43,081 bases of DNA, from the NCBI GenBank assembly GCA_007128315.1, contig SKXQ01000146.1, forward strand, positions 1 through 43,081, in the 5' to 3' direction. Below the pieces are notes generated by a model. The model made no database searches, was not told the origin of the DNA, and saw only the letters and a list, made by a program, of their open reading frames with translations. Shown one piece after another: positions 15,944 through 23,844 of this stretch (the first letter of the stretch is position 1; every line of letters begins with the position of its first letter). Source of the stretch: Spirochaetaceae bacterium (lineage in GTDB: Bacteria > Spirochaetota > Spirochaetia > DSM-27196 > SKKC01). A program made the position numbers and the translations under genes.

Positions 15944-17671
15944 ATGCAGACACGCGATACACAACCGTGGAAGACACTCGACACCTATCGGGGAACACAT
16001 TTTTCGGGCGAGTGGCCCACTATCCCGGAGCTGTTCGCGATCACGTGCGAACGATACGCCGACCGGCGCGCTTTTACCTGTTTTGATCCGGTTACGCAGG
16101 TGTACAGCTACAGACAGGCTGCACTACACATCGAAACCATCGCTGCGTGGCTGCTCGCGAAGGGGCTCAAGAGTGGTGACAGGGTCGCCCTGACCGGGAA
16201 AAACTCTCCGGAATGGGCTATGACCTATCTCGCCATACTTACCGCCGGCGGCACGGTTGTACCGCTGGACTACCAGCTCACCGACGAAGAGCTCGCGCGT
16301 CTCATGTCTTTTGCGGAAGTGAAGTTCCTGTTCGTAGACAGGGAGAAATACGACAGTCTGCCCCGACAGAAGAATGTAAAACTGAAGGATACCATCTCGC
16401 TTTCGCCTGAAACCGGAACCTATGTCCTTGATCTCGAAGTAAAGACAGACAAGGCCAGGCCCGAAGTCGGCGAAGACGATCTCGCGGCGATCCTCTTTAC
16501 CTCGGGCACCACTGGTACACCAAAGGGCGTCATGCTGACCCACAAAAATCTCGTGTCGGACTGTTTTCTCGCTCAGGGGCAAATGAACATCTATCACACG
16601 GATGTGTTCTACGCCCTGCTTCCCATTCATCACGCGTACTGCATGCTGGCCGTGTTCATTGAGTCGATTTCCGTGGGAGCGGAAATCGTGTTCGGAAAAC
16701 GTCTGGCGGTAGCACAGATCATGAAAGATCTGAAACAGGGACAGGTAACCATGTTTCTCGCAATACCCATGCTGTTTAACAAGATGATCAAGGGGCTCAT
16801 GCGTGGAGTCCGCGAGAAAGGAGTCCTGGTATACGGAGGTATTCGTGCGCTCATGTCCGTAAGCGGTTTCTGCAAGCGCGTGTTGGGGTTTAATCCCGGC
16901 GCACGTGTATTCAAGGGGCTCCTCGCGAAGCTTGCACTGGACACCAACAGAATCTGCATCTGCGGCGGAGGACCGCTTCCGAGCTCGACATACAGAATGT
17001 TCAACGAACTCGGTATCGATTTTGTTCAGGGCTACGGGCTTACCGAAACAAGCCCGATTCTGACGCTGAATCCCATAGAGCAGTACAAAGAGGAATCCGT
17101 AGGGCAGGTAATACACGGGGTGGAGATGAAGATCCAGGACCCGGATGAACGCGGAAACGGGGATATTATCGTCCGCGGCCCCATGGTTATGCAGGGCTAC
17201 TACCGGAATGATGAAGCGACGCGTGAAACCTTTACCGACGACGGCTGGCTGATTACCGGAGATGTCGGCTACCTTGACAACGATCGCTACCTGTATCTGA
17301 CAGGGCGAAAGAAGTCGCTGATTGTGACCGAAGGCGGAAAGAATGTGTTCCCCGAAGAGATCGAAGACCGCTTTCAGCTCTACGACGAAGTCGAGCAGGT
17401 CATGGTACGCGGTTATCAGAAAGACGCGATGCAGAAGATCGAGGGTATTGAAGCGTTCGTCTACCCGAATCCTGATGCGATCAAAGCCATAGGGGAAAAA
17501 CGCGGCACCATAATGAGCCCGGATCAGGTACAGTCTCACATCGAAGGAATAGTCTCGGACGTGAACAGGTCCATGCTGCCGTACAAGCGCATCGAAAAAG
17601 TTCACGTGCTTGACGAGCCCATGGAAATGACGACGACGAAAAAGATCAAACGCCACGCTGTTTCGGTGTAG
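15944..17671 (+). CDS. AMP-dependent acyl-CoA synthetase/ligase (long-chain fatty-acid type)
   Basis: About 575 residues. Adenylate-forming family: ATP loop AILFTSGTTGTPKGVMLTHK, then GYGLTETSPILT, the hinge region with GDVGYLDNDRYLYLTGRKKS, and EGGKNVFPEEIE near the C-terminus, where the catalytic lysine loop of the family follows. It should activate a fatty acid to acyl-AMP and then acyl-CoA; a hydrophobic middle region fits membrane association. The start is uncertain: GTG 15905, ATG 15932 and ATG 15944 are in frame. GGGAAGG (15925-15931) touches 15932 and lies 12 bases before 15944, so 15944 is preferred. Chain-length preference cannot be read from the sequence. A palindrome at its promoter suggests specific regulation. 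Confidence 0.88.
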   Translation: MQTRDTQPWKTLDTYRGTHFSGEWPTIPELFAITCERYADRRAFTCFDPVTQVYSYRQAALHIETIAAWLLAKGLKSGDRVALTGKNSPEWAMTYLAILTAGGTVVPLDYQLTDEELARLMSFAEVKFLFVDREKYDSLPRQKNVKLKDTISLSPETGTYVLDLEVKTDKARPEVGEDDLAAILFTSGTTGTPKGVMLTHKNLVSDCFLAQGQMNIYHTDVFYALLPIHHAYCMLAVFIESISVGAEIVFGKRLAVAQIMKDLKQGQVTMFLAIPMLFNKMIKGLMRGVREKGVLVYGGIRALMSVSGFCKRVLGFNPGARVFKGLLAKLALDTNRICICGGGPLPSSTYRMFNELGIDFVQGYGLTETSPILTLNPIEQYKEESVGQVIHGVEMKIQDPDERGNGDIIVRGPMVMQGYYRNDEATRETFTDDGWLITGDVGYLDNDRYLYLTGRKKSLIVTEGGKNVFPEEIEDRFQLYDEVEQVMVRGYQKDAMQKIEGIEAFVYPNPDAIKAIGEKRGTIMSPDQVQSHIEGIVSDVNRSMLPYKRIEKVHVLDEPMEMTTTKKIKRHAVSV

Positions 17672-17769
17672 ACAGCCCGACGGAAACACCTGTTGAATGC
17701 CTGTCCGTTGAGAAGGACACGGATCTGACCACCGGCATACGGAATCATCGGCGGACCTCGCGTGCTCTG

Positions 17770-17799
17770 TTGATCGGAGCCCTGCTAGACGGGTACATT
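17770..17799 (+). promoter_or_regulatory. Predicted promoter giving a leaderless mRNA for the triple winged-helix membrane protein
   Basis: TTGATC (17770-17775), 18 bases, TACATT (17794-17799). Six bases separate the -10 box from the ATG at 17806, so transcription would begin at or next to the start codon. Confidence 0.4.
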
Positions 17800-17805
17800 G
17801 AGGGC

Positions 17806-19311
17806 ATGAGCACTCCAGTGTATCAGTACAACGTACAGGCTGTTGAACAACGGCTGGTCAAAACTCTGAAACGACGCAACAGGGAAGCGACGGTTGCCGA
17901 TCTCGTCGCTGAGACTGGTCTCCCTACATTTCAGGTGGAAGAACAGCTGAAGCGCATCGTCAATGACTATCAGGGACATCTGAAAGTAACCGAATCGGGA
18001 GAAATCCTGTATCATTTTCCAGGCGGAATGAAGAACCAGGTTTCGGGTGCCGTCCCCCGTGCGAAACGATTTTTCCGGAAAGTGGCCTCAGTCGCCGGCC
18101 GGGTGCTTAAGACAGCGTTCAAGGTCTGGACCATGGTCATGCTTGTCGGGTACTTCGTCGTTTTTGTACTCCTGATCGTTCTTGCTCTGGTCGCCTCCAT
18201 GGCCGCTCAGGCGAAGGGCGGAACCGGTGGTGGTGGTGGACGTGGCCGCATGGGTGGGTTCGGAAGCTTCTACCTCACGACCCGACTCATGCAGATGTCG
18301 ATGTATCTCTGGTTGTACAGCGGAGGCAGACCCGACGCTCGCGGACGAAAACCCAGGGAGCGCCCCCTGCACCAGTCGGTATTCGCGTTCATTTTCGGAG
18401 ATGGCGACCCGGCCGCTGAATGGGACGAACGCGAGCGCCGGGCATTCATTGCCTACCTCCGGGCCGCGAAAGGCGTCTCTACGGTCGAGGATCTCATGCA
18501 GCTGACTGGACGCTCATACGATGACAGCCAGCGGCTTCTGAACAGACTCGCCCTCGAGTTCGAGGGCGAACCCGACGTAACGGAATCGGGCACACTGATT
18601 TATCGCTTCGATCAGGTACTTCGCAGTTCCGACCGCCTCGAACAGTCCGCCCGCGGAACTGAGTTTCATCGCGACCTGAAACCTCTTATCCCGTTCAACA
18701 CAAACAAACCCGGGCTGAATAAGTGGATCGGGTTCTTCAATGGATTCAATCTCCTCTTCGGCACGTATTTTACTGCGTTCGCGCTCAGCTTCCCTGCTGT
18801 TTCTGAAGAAGGCATCGGAGCTTTTTTTCTCCTCGTCGCCGCTCTCTTTGCCCAGATATCGACGAATCCGGTAGGCCTCGTATTCTGGGTGATGGGGATC
18901 ATTCCGCTTCTCTTCTCGGCTTTCTTCTTTCTGATACCCGCCGCGCGTCGAATGAGAGAACGGCGGATCAATGACCAAAGGGCGCGTGAAAACGTGCGAA
19001 AACGAGTGATAAACGCAGTACTGAGCAACCCTGACGCCGTAGATCCGGAAATAATCGATATCAGCGGCACTCCGGGAGTCGACGATGCGCGCGCGCGCGC
19101 GCTCCTGCTCGAGGCGGTCCGTGACTACGCGGCAGAACGCGACGCAGAGGTCGAGGAAAAGCGCGCCGCGAGTGGAAACGCACCCCCGGCATATATCTAT
19201 CGATTCACCGAGGTCGCCCGGGAACAGCAGGATGTCGATCATCTGCGGTCGACGCGAAAGCTTACGGACCACGACGTCGGAGATGTGGTGTTCGATTCCG
19301 GAGCCGATTGA
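17806..19311 (+). CDS. Membrane protein of unknown function with three winged-helix-like repeats
   Basis: 501 residues from ATG 17806. Winged-helix-like units lie at about 27-71 (ATVADLVAETGLPTFQVEEQ...GEILYHF), 224-268 (STVEDLMQLTGRSYDDSQRL...GTLIYRF) and, more diverged, 408-468 (ending AYIYRF). They are separated by hydrophobic stretches: one at 107-134, a glycine-rich linker at 138-153, and a cluster at about 310-380. So soluble modules alternate with membrane segments, all three probably on the cytoplasmic side. The module is like the C-terminus of the TM2 protein at 13569-14087. A run of eight GC dinucleotides (19087-19102) lies in the third unit. I do not recognise a characterised family. 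TTG at 17770 in frame would add 12 residues. Confidence 0.78.
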   Translation: MSTPVYQYNVQAVEQRLVKTLKRRNREATVADLVAETGLPTFQVEEQLKRIVNDYQGHLKVTESGEILYHFPGGMKNQVSGAVPRAKRFFRKVASVAGRVLKTAFKVWTMVMLVGYFVVFVLLIVLALVASMAAQAKGGTGGGGGRGRMGGFGSFYLTTRLMQMSMYLWLYSGGRPDARGRKPRERPLHQSVFAFIFGDGDPAAEWDERERRAFIAYLRAAKGVSTVEDLMQLTGRSYDDSQRLLNRLALEFEGEPDVTESGTLIYRFDQVLRSSDRLEQSARGTEFHRDLKPLIPFNTNKPGLNKWIGFFNGFNLLFGTYFTAFALSFPAVSEEGIGAFFLLVAALFAQISTNPVGLVFWVMGIIPLLFSAFFFLIPAARRMRERRINDQRARENVRKRVINAVLSNPDAVDPEIIDISGTPGVDDARARALLLEAVRDYAAERDAEVEEKRAASGNAPPAYIYRFTEVAREQQDVDHLRSTRKLTDHDVGDVVFDSGAD

Positions 19312-19352
19312 AGCGGCTTCGGTGCTGCTGTGCAACAGACTGCTCAGCGAGG

Positions 19353-19394
19353 CAAAAAAAAGGCTGTCTCCCGTAACGGGGACAGCCTTTTTTG
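19353..19394. terminator. Bidirectional intrinsic terminator between the membrane protein gene and ppdK
   Basis: A run, then GGCTGTC(T)CCCG-TAA-CGGGGACAGCC, then a T run: an 11-bp stem with one bulged T. With A tracts on one side and T tracts on the other, it can end transcripts from both converging genes. Confidence 0.88.
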
Positions 19395-19431
19395 TTTCCC
19401 GGCGGTACGTTTGACACGTACCGTCACGTGT

Positions 19432-22092
19432 TTACCTGTTCTTCAGAACCGAGTGGGCCGCAGCAAGGCGGGCAATCGGAACCCTGAAGGGCGAACATGA
19501 CACGTAGTTCAGCCCGGTTCGATAGCAGAAATCGACCGATGCCGGCTCACCACCATGCTCACCACAAATACCGACTTTGAGCTCCGGCTTGGTAGTCCGA
19601 CCTTTGATCGTACCCATCTCAACAAGCTGCCCAATACCTTCCTGATCAAGTACCTGGAAGGGGTCATTCTCGTAAATGCCTTCTTCGACATACTGAGGAA
19701 TGAAGCTTCCCACATCGTCGCGGGAGAAGCCCATACCCATCTGGGTCAGGTCGTTCGTGCCGAAGCTGAAAAAGTCAGCGTCTTCGGCAATCTTGTCCGC
19801 GATCAATGCTGCTCGTGGTACCTCGATCATGGTTCCAATCGTATACTTGAGCTTCACCTTCTTCGCTGCAATGATTTCGGCAGCAACGCGTTCGACCATC
19901 GCACGAAGCGGCTTCAGCTCGCCAACGCTCCCAACGAGAGGAATCATTATCTCGGGGAATACCTTTACACCGGCTTTCTGTGCTTCACAGGCGGCGGTAA
20001 TAATCGCTTCGACCTGCATCTCGTAGATTTCCGGATAGGTGATCGCAAGCCGGCAACCGCGGTGTCCAAGCATCGGATTCAGTTCCTGGAGAGACTCGAT
20101 CTTCTGCTTGAGGGCTTTCGTCGGAACACCGGTCTGTTCGGAAAGACGCTTGATGTCCTTTGCCGTATGCGGTACGAACTCGTGCAACGGCGGATCAAGG
20201 AGACGGATCGTCACAGGAAATCCTGACATGGCCTTGAAAAGACCCTTGAAGTCCCGTTTCTGGTAGGGAAGAAGTTTCTTGAGCGCCTTGCGTCGTGTTT
20301 CTTCGTCTTCAGCGACAATCATCTCCTGGAACATGGGAAGCCGTTCCTCGAAGAACATGTGCTCAGTGCGACACAGACCTATACCTTCAGCGCCAAACTC
20401 GCGAGCCCGCTTCGCGTCGGAAGGTTTGTCGGCGTTTGCGCGGACCAGCATACCCTTCTGGCTTACGTTGGCACGCTTGCCGGCAAGACGAATCTCATCG
20501 CACCAGGAAAGGAAAGTGTTCAACTCGCCTTTCACTTTGGGCTGCACGAGGTTGAGCTCACCGGTGAAAACGTCACCCGTCGTTCCGTCGAGCGTAATGA
20601 AATCGCCTTCCTTGAACTTCTTATTGCCGATCATGACGGTCTTACCGGAAATCCTGGCATCCTTACACCCGACAACGCAGGGAAGTCCCATTCCGCGTCC
20701 GACAACGGCGGCGTGACTGGTCATACCACCTGTGGAGGTCAGAATACCTTCCGACGCATACATACCGCCGATGTCATCGGGAGATGTTTCGCGACGGACG
20801 AGAATGACCTTTTTACCGTCGGCTTTCCATGCTTCCGCGTCCTCGGCGGTAAACACGATCTGACCGCAGGCCGCACCGGGGGATGCGTTCAGGCCACGTG
20901 CCAGAGCTTTCACCCCTTTTTTCGCACGAGGATCGATCATGGGATGGAAAACCTGGTCGAGGAGTTCCGGTGTTACGCGGCGAACGGCGTCTTCCTTGTT
21001 GATCTTCCCTTCAGCCACGAGGTCTACGACAATTTTAACAGCGGCTACGCCGGTTCGCTTACCGTTTCTGGTCTGGAGGATGTACAGGGTACCGCGCTCG
21101 ATCGTGAACTCCATATCCTGCATGTCACCGTACTGGGCTTCGAGCCGTTCCTTCACTTCTACAAGCTGCTTGTAGACTTTGGGATTCTGCTTTGACAGCG
21201 TCTTCAGCGGCTTCGGTGTTCGAATACCGGCGACAACGTCTTCACCCTGAGCGTTCATGAGGTACTCACCGTAGAATATGTTCTCGCCGGTTGACGGATC
21301 GCGCGAGAAACAGACACCTGTTCCAGAATCATCTCCCAGGTTACCGAACACCATGGACTGCACGTTTACAGCGGTTCCGATAAGACCTTTCATGTTGTTC
21401 ATCTTACGGTAGCTATTGGCCCGCGGGTTGTTCCAGCTGCCGAAGACGGCGTCGATTGCTGCCCAGAGCTGCTCTATTGGTTTCTGGGGAAAATCCATTT
21501 TTGCGTGCTTCTTGAAGACGGCCTTGTACTGCGTGACGACCTCTTTCAGATCGTCGGCATCGAGGTCCACGTCCTCTTCGACGCCTTTCTTCTTCTTGAT
21601 CTTGCCCATGGCTTCTTCGAAGTGCTCGTGACCGATACCTTTCACGACGTTACCGAACATGTTTATAAACCTGCGGTATGCATCCCACGCGAAACGTGCA
21701 TTCCCGCTTCCCGCGGTCAATCCGGCAACAGCTTCGTCATTCAGGCCGAGGTTCAGGACTGTGTCCATCATTCCAGGCATCGATACTGCTGCACCCGAGC
21801 GAACGCTGACCAGAAGCGGGTCTTTCGGATCGCCAAGCTTCTTGCCCATCTTCTTTTCCAGACGTTCAACCGCCACCTCTACCTGCTCTTTAAGCCCCTT
21901 CGGATACTGCTTCTTGTTCTCGTAGAACTGCCGACAGACTTCGGTAGAGATGGTGAATCCGGGTGGAACCGGAACTCCGATCTTTGACATCTCGGCAAGG
22001 TTCGCACCTTTTCCTCCGAGAAGTTCCTTCATGTCGGCAGAGCCTTCCGTATCTTTCTTGCCGCCAAAAAAATAAACATGCTGAGTAGCCAT
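19432..22092 (-). CDS. ppdK: Pyruvate, phosphate dikinase
   Basis: 886 residues from the ATG at 22092 (MATQHVYFFGGKKDTEG); GGGGGT lies about 10 bases upstream. The N-terminal ATP-grasp domain shows LLGGKGANLAEM, VSVRSGAAVSMPGMMDTVLN and DDSGTGVCFSRDPSTGE. The phosphohistidine domain has the catalytic His in GGMTSHAAVVGRGMG. The C-terminal PEP/pyruvate barrel has NPMLGHRGCRL, GTNDLTQMGMGFSRDD and CGEHGGEP. It interconverts pyruvate, ATP and Pi with PEP, AMP and PPi, in the cytoplasm; in fermenters it often works with PPi-linked glycolysis. Standing alone with its own promoter and terminator, it is a single-gene unit. Confidence 0.97.
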   Translation of the reverse strand: MATQHVYFFGGKKDTEGSADMKELLGGKGANLAEMSKIGVPVPPGFTISTEVCRQFYENKKQYPKGLKEQVEVAVERLEKKMGKKLGDPKDPLLVSVRSGAAVSMPGMMDTVLNLGLNDEAVAGLTAGSGNARFAWDAYRRFINMFGNVVKGIGHEHFEEAMGKIKKKKGVEEDVDLDADDLKEVVTQYKAVFKKHAKMDFPQKPIEQLWAAIDAVFGSWNNPRANSYRKMNNMKGLIGTAVNVQSMVFGNLGDDSGTGVCFSRDPSTGENIFYGEYLMNAQGEDVVAGIRTPKPLKTLSKQNPKVYKQLVEVKERLEAQYGDMQDMEFTIERGTLYILQTRNGKRTGVAAVKIVVDLVAEGKINKEDAVRRVTPELLDQVFHPMIDPRAKKGVKALARGLNASPGAACGQIVFTAEDAEAWKADGKKVILVRRETSPDDIGGMYASEGILTSTGGMTSHAAVVGRGMGLPCVVGCKDARISGKTVMIGNKKFKEGDFITLDGTTGDVFTGELNLVQPKVKGELNTFLSWCDEIRLAGKRANVSQKGMLVRANADKPSDAKRAREFGAEGIGLCRTEHMFFEERLPMFQEMIVAEDEETRRKALKKLLPYQKRDFKGLFKAMSGFPVTIRLLDPPLHEFVPHTAKDIKRLSEQTGVPTKALKQKIESLQELNPMLGHRGCRLAITYPEIYEMQVEAIITAACEAQKAGVKVFPEIMIPLVGSVGELKPLRAMVERVAAEIIAAKKVKLKYTIGTMIEVPRAALIADKIAEDADFFSFGTNDLTQMGMGFSRDDVGSFIPQYVEEGIYENDPFQVLDQEGIGQLVEMGTIKGRTTKPELKVGICGEHGGEPASVDFCYRTGLNYVSCSPFRVPIARLAAAHSVLKNR

Positions 22093-22153
22093 GAAACTGT
22101 TACCCCCAAGGTAATTACGATTGGATTCTAATGGTCGAATATTGACGTATATG

Positions 22154-22182
22154 ACGTTAAAAGAACAGGGGCGAACTGTCAA
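22154..22182 (-). promoter_or_regulatory. Predicted ppdK promoter
   Basis: Minus strand perfect TTGACA (22177-22182), 17 bases, TAACGT (22154-22159). The leader would be about 55 bases. A 7-bp inverted repeat (AGGGGCG at 22167-22173, CGCCCCT at 22199-22205) encloses the -35 box. Confidence 0.5.
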
Positions 22183-22245
22183 CGAAGTATCAACAATCCG
22201 CCCCTTGATTATAAAACTATCTGTATCCCGGGTACCGCACGAGTA

Positions 22246-23130
22246 CTACGCGACGTATGACTCCAGTAGCGCGCTGCGTCGCGGATGCTGCAGTCTTTTG
22301 AGAGCCTTCTTCTCTATCTGACGAATGCGTTCCTTCGTAAGATGGTATCGGTCGCCAATCTCTTTGAGAGAAAGCGGACTCTTGCCGTTGAGGCCGAAAC
22401 GAAACTCGATGATCTCTGCTTCCTTGTCGGTGAGTGTGGAAAGAATCACATTAATGTCTTCTTTCAACGAACGTTCCATAACCGCTTCGTCCGGCGACTG
22501 ATAACCGGTGTCTTCAATGAAGTCACTGAGACTGCTTGAGTCCTTTTCCTGATATACCGGCGTCTCGAGACTCACGAGTTCTCGTGAAATGTTGATAAGA
22601 TCAGCAACGTGCCCTTCTTTCATGTTGAGGATACGGGCGACCTGCTGAATCTCTTCTTCTTCGCCTAATCGTCCGTGAAGTTCCTTCCGTACTTTTTCGA
22701 TCTGGACGAGTTCATTGGCCCGGTTGAGCGGAAGTCGAATCATGCGGGACTTCTCGCACACAGCTTTAAGTATAGCCTGCCGTATCCACCACACCGCGTA
22801 AGAGATGAAATGAAAGCCCTTGTCGACATCGAAACGCTCGATCGCGTTCATGAGGCCGATGTTCCCTTCACTGATAAGATCGGAAAGAGGCAATCCCTGG
22901 TTCTGGTACTTCTTCGCAACGTTAACGACGAAACGAAGATTGGCCTGTACCAGTTTGTCTTTCGCTGATTTGTCACCGTCGGCAGCGAGTCGCGCATAAT
23001 GTGTTTCTTCCTCGCGCGTCAGAAGAGGTATCCGATTGATCTCTTTGAGATACATAGAGAGAATATTCTCGTCGTCCCGTGAGTACCGGCTGTATGAAGG
23101 GCTCCGTTCGGTTTTCGCTGTTGCTGTCAT
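22246..23130 (-). CDS. Short sigma-70 family RNA polymerase sigma factor (group 2-like)
   Basis: 294 residues. Region 1.2 (ENILSMYLKEINRIPLLTREEE), region 2 with the core-binding and -10 helix (LRFVVNVAKKYQNQGLPLSD, then FISYAVWWIRQAI), region 3, and region 4 with the -35 helix-turn-helix (LSLKEIGDRYHLTKERIRQI). Region 1.1 and the long insert of primary RpoD are missing, so it is probably an alternative (group 2) factor, like the sigma-43 type I recall in Treponema, rather than the housekeeping one; the alternative that it is the primary factor is less likely. Classical AAAGGAG lies 9-10 bases before the ATG. It is divergent from groES across 354 bases. Confidence 0.9.
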   Translation of the reverse strand: MTATAKTERSPSYSRYSRDDENILSMYLKEINRIPLLTREEETHYARLAADGDKSAKDKLVQANLRFVVNVAKKYQNQGLPLSDLISEGNIGLMNAIERFDVDKGFHFISYAVWWIRQAILKAVCEKSRMIRLPLNRANELVQIEKVRKELHGRLGEEEEIQQVARILNMKEGHVADLINISRELVSLETPVYQEKDSSSLSDFIEDTGYQSPDEAVMERSLKEDINVILSTLTDKEAEIIEFRFGLNGKSPLSLKEIGDRYHLTKERIRQIEKKALKRLQHPRRSALLESYVA

Positions 23131-23155
23131 CTATGTATATCTCCTTTAGGTCGTC

Positions 23156-23184
23156 TGATTACTGTACAGCAACTGGCGTGCCAA
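23156..23184 (-). promoter_or_regulatory. Weak candidate promoter for the sigma factor gene
   Basis: Minus strand TTGGCA (23179-23184), 17 bases, TAATCA (23156-23161). It is the best spaced pair I found, but the -10 match is poor. Confidence 0.25.
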
Positions 23185-23392
23185 GCCGAAAGTCGGTGGG
23201 AATCCGGTATAAATGTTTACATGATAGGAGGTTACACAGTCGGTAGATGCCAGCGCAAGATACCGGTTGGAGTGATTTGTGTCTTTTTGACACATATAGT
23301 CCATTTGGAAACGAAATTGTTTCATTGTGGCGCAATTTCACCCATTGGTTCGACCTTGATGCTCTTTAGAACCGGAGAAACGTAATTTACTC

Positions 23393-23421
23393 TTGACCGA
23401 GAGACCGCGAGCACGTATATT
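23393..23421 (+). promoter_or_regulatory. Predicted groES promoter
   Basis: TTGACC (23393-23398), exactly 17 bases, TATATT (23416-23421). This is a good vegetative promoter match; the leader would be about 55-60 bases. Confidence 0.65.
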
Positions 23422-23484
23422 CTCGATTAATCACAGACATATATGTGTATATATCTCATTCAACAGTAGAATAGGAGGATAGCA

Positions 23485-23751
23485 ATGAAGGTCACACCAT
23501 TAGCCGACCGAGTGCTTATCAGAATGGAGCAGGGAGAAGCAAAGACCAAGGGTGGTCTGTACATTCCTGACACTGCGAAAGAAAAGACCCAGACCGGCAT
23601 CGTTGACGCCATCGGCGACGACAAGGATGCGATCACCGTAAAAGTCGGCGATAAGGTCATGTACGATAAGTACGCGGGCACAACCGTCGAGGTTGACAGC
23701 GTCGAGTATCTGATCATCAAGGCAGCGGATATACTCGCAGTTCTGAAATAG
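23485..23751 (+). CDS. groES: Co-chaperonin GroES
   Basis: 88 residues. Starts MKVTPLADRVLIRMEQGEAK, followed by the mobile-loop region (TKGGLYIPDTAKEKTQ) and VGDKVMYDKYAGTTVEV, ending DILAVLK as usual. It caps the GroEL chamber during protein folding. AGGAGG lies 7 bases before the ATG. No groEL follows: the gene is single, with its own promoter and terminator. I recall the same separation of groES from groEL in Treponema. Confidence 0.97.
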   Translation: MKVTPLADRVLIRMEQGEAKTKGGLYIPDTAKEKTQTGIVDAIGDDKDAITVKVGDKVMYDKYAGTTVEVDSVEYLIIKAADILAVLK

Positions 23752-23784
23752 CCGCCGGTTTCAGCGGTTTTTTCGCATTCATCC

Positions 23785-23817
23785 AGCCGCCGGTAGAACG
23801 GCGGCTTTTCTTTTTTC
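23785..23817 (+). terminator. Intrinsic terminator of groES
   Basis: Stem AGCCGCCG (23785-23792) with CGGCGGCT (23799-23806), loop GTAGAA, then a T-rich tail to 23817. One-directional, serving groES; the converging helicase gene has no comparable signal. Confidence 0.9.
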
Positions 23818-23844
23818 CAACTCCCTCGTCACTCCATCCCCTCG

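Larger units (their letters stand above)
23131..23484. promoter_or_regulatory. Divergent regulatory region between the sigma factor gene and groES
   Basis: 354 bases without a gene. It holds a perfect 6-bp inverted repeat TGTGTC-TTTTT-GACACA (23278-23294), a 5-bp repeat GAAAC-N6-GTTTC about 20 bases further on, the groES promoter, and the palindrome ACATATATGT (23437-23446) in the groES leader. I see no CIRCE element (TTAGCACTC-N9-GAGTGCTAA), so HrcA control is not indicated. Confidence 0.45.

Noticed and set aside
16124-17689. Open frame of about 521 codons on the minus strand across the acyl-CoA synthetase gene
   Set aside because: The plus frame carries all adenylate-forming motifs. The antisense frame has no domain signature and no promoter or ribosome site.
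18226-18252. Glycine-codon repeat as a microsatellite or mobile-element scar
   Set aside because: It simply encodes a glycine-rich linker between a membrane helix and the next domain.
23131-23484. CIRCE heat-shock operator at groES
   Set aside because: I looked for TTAGCACTC-N9-GAGTGCTAA and found nothing close; the inverted repeats there are different.
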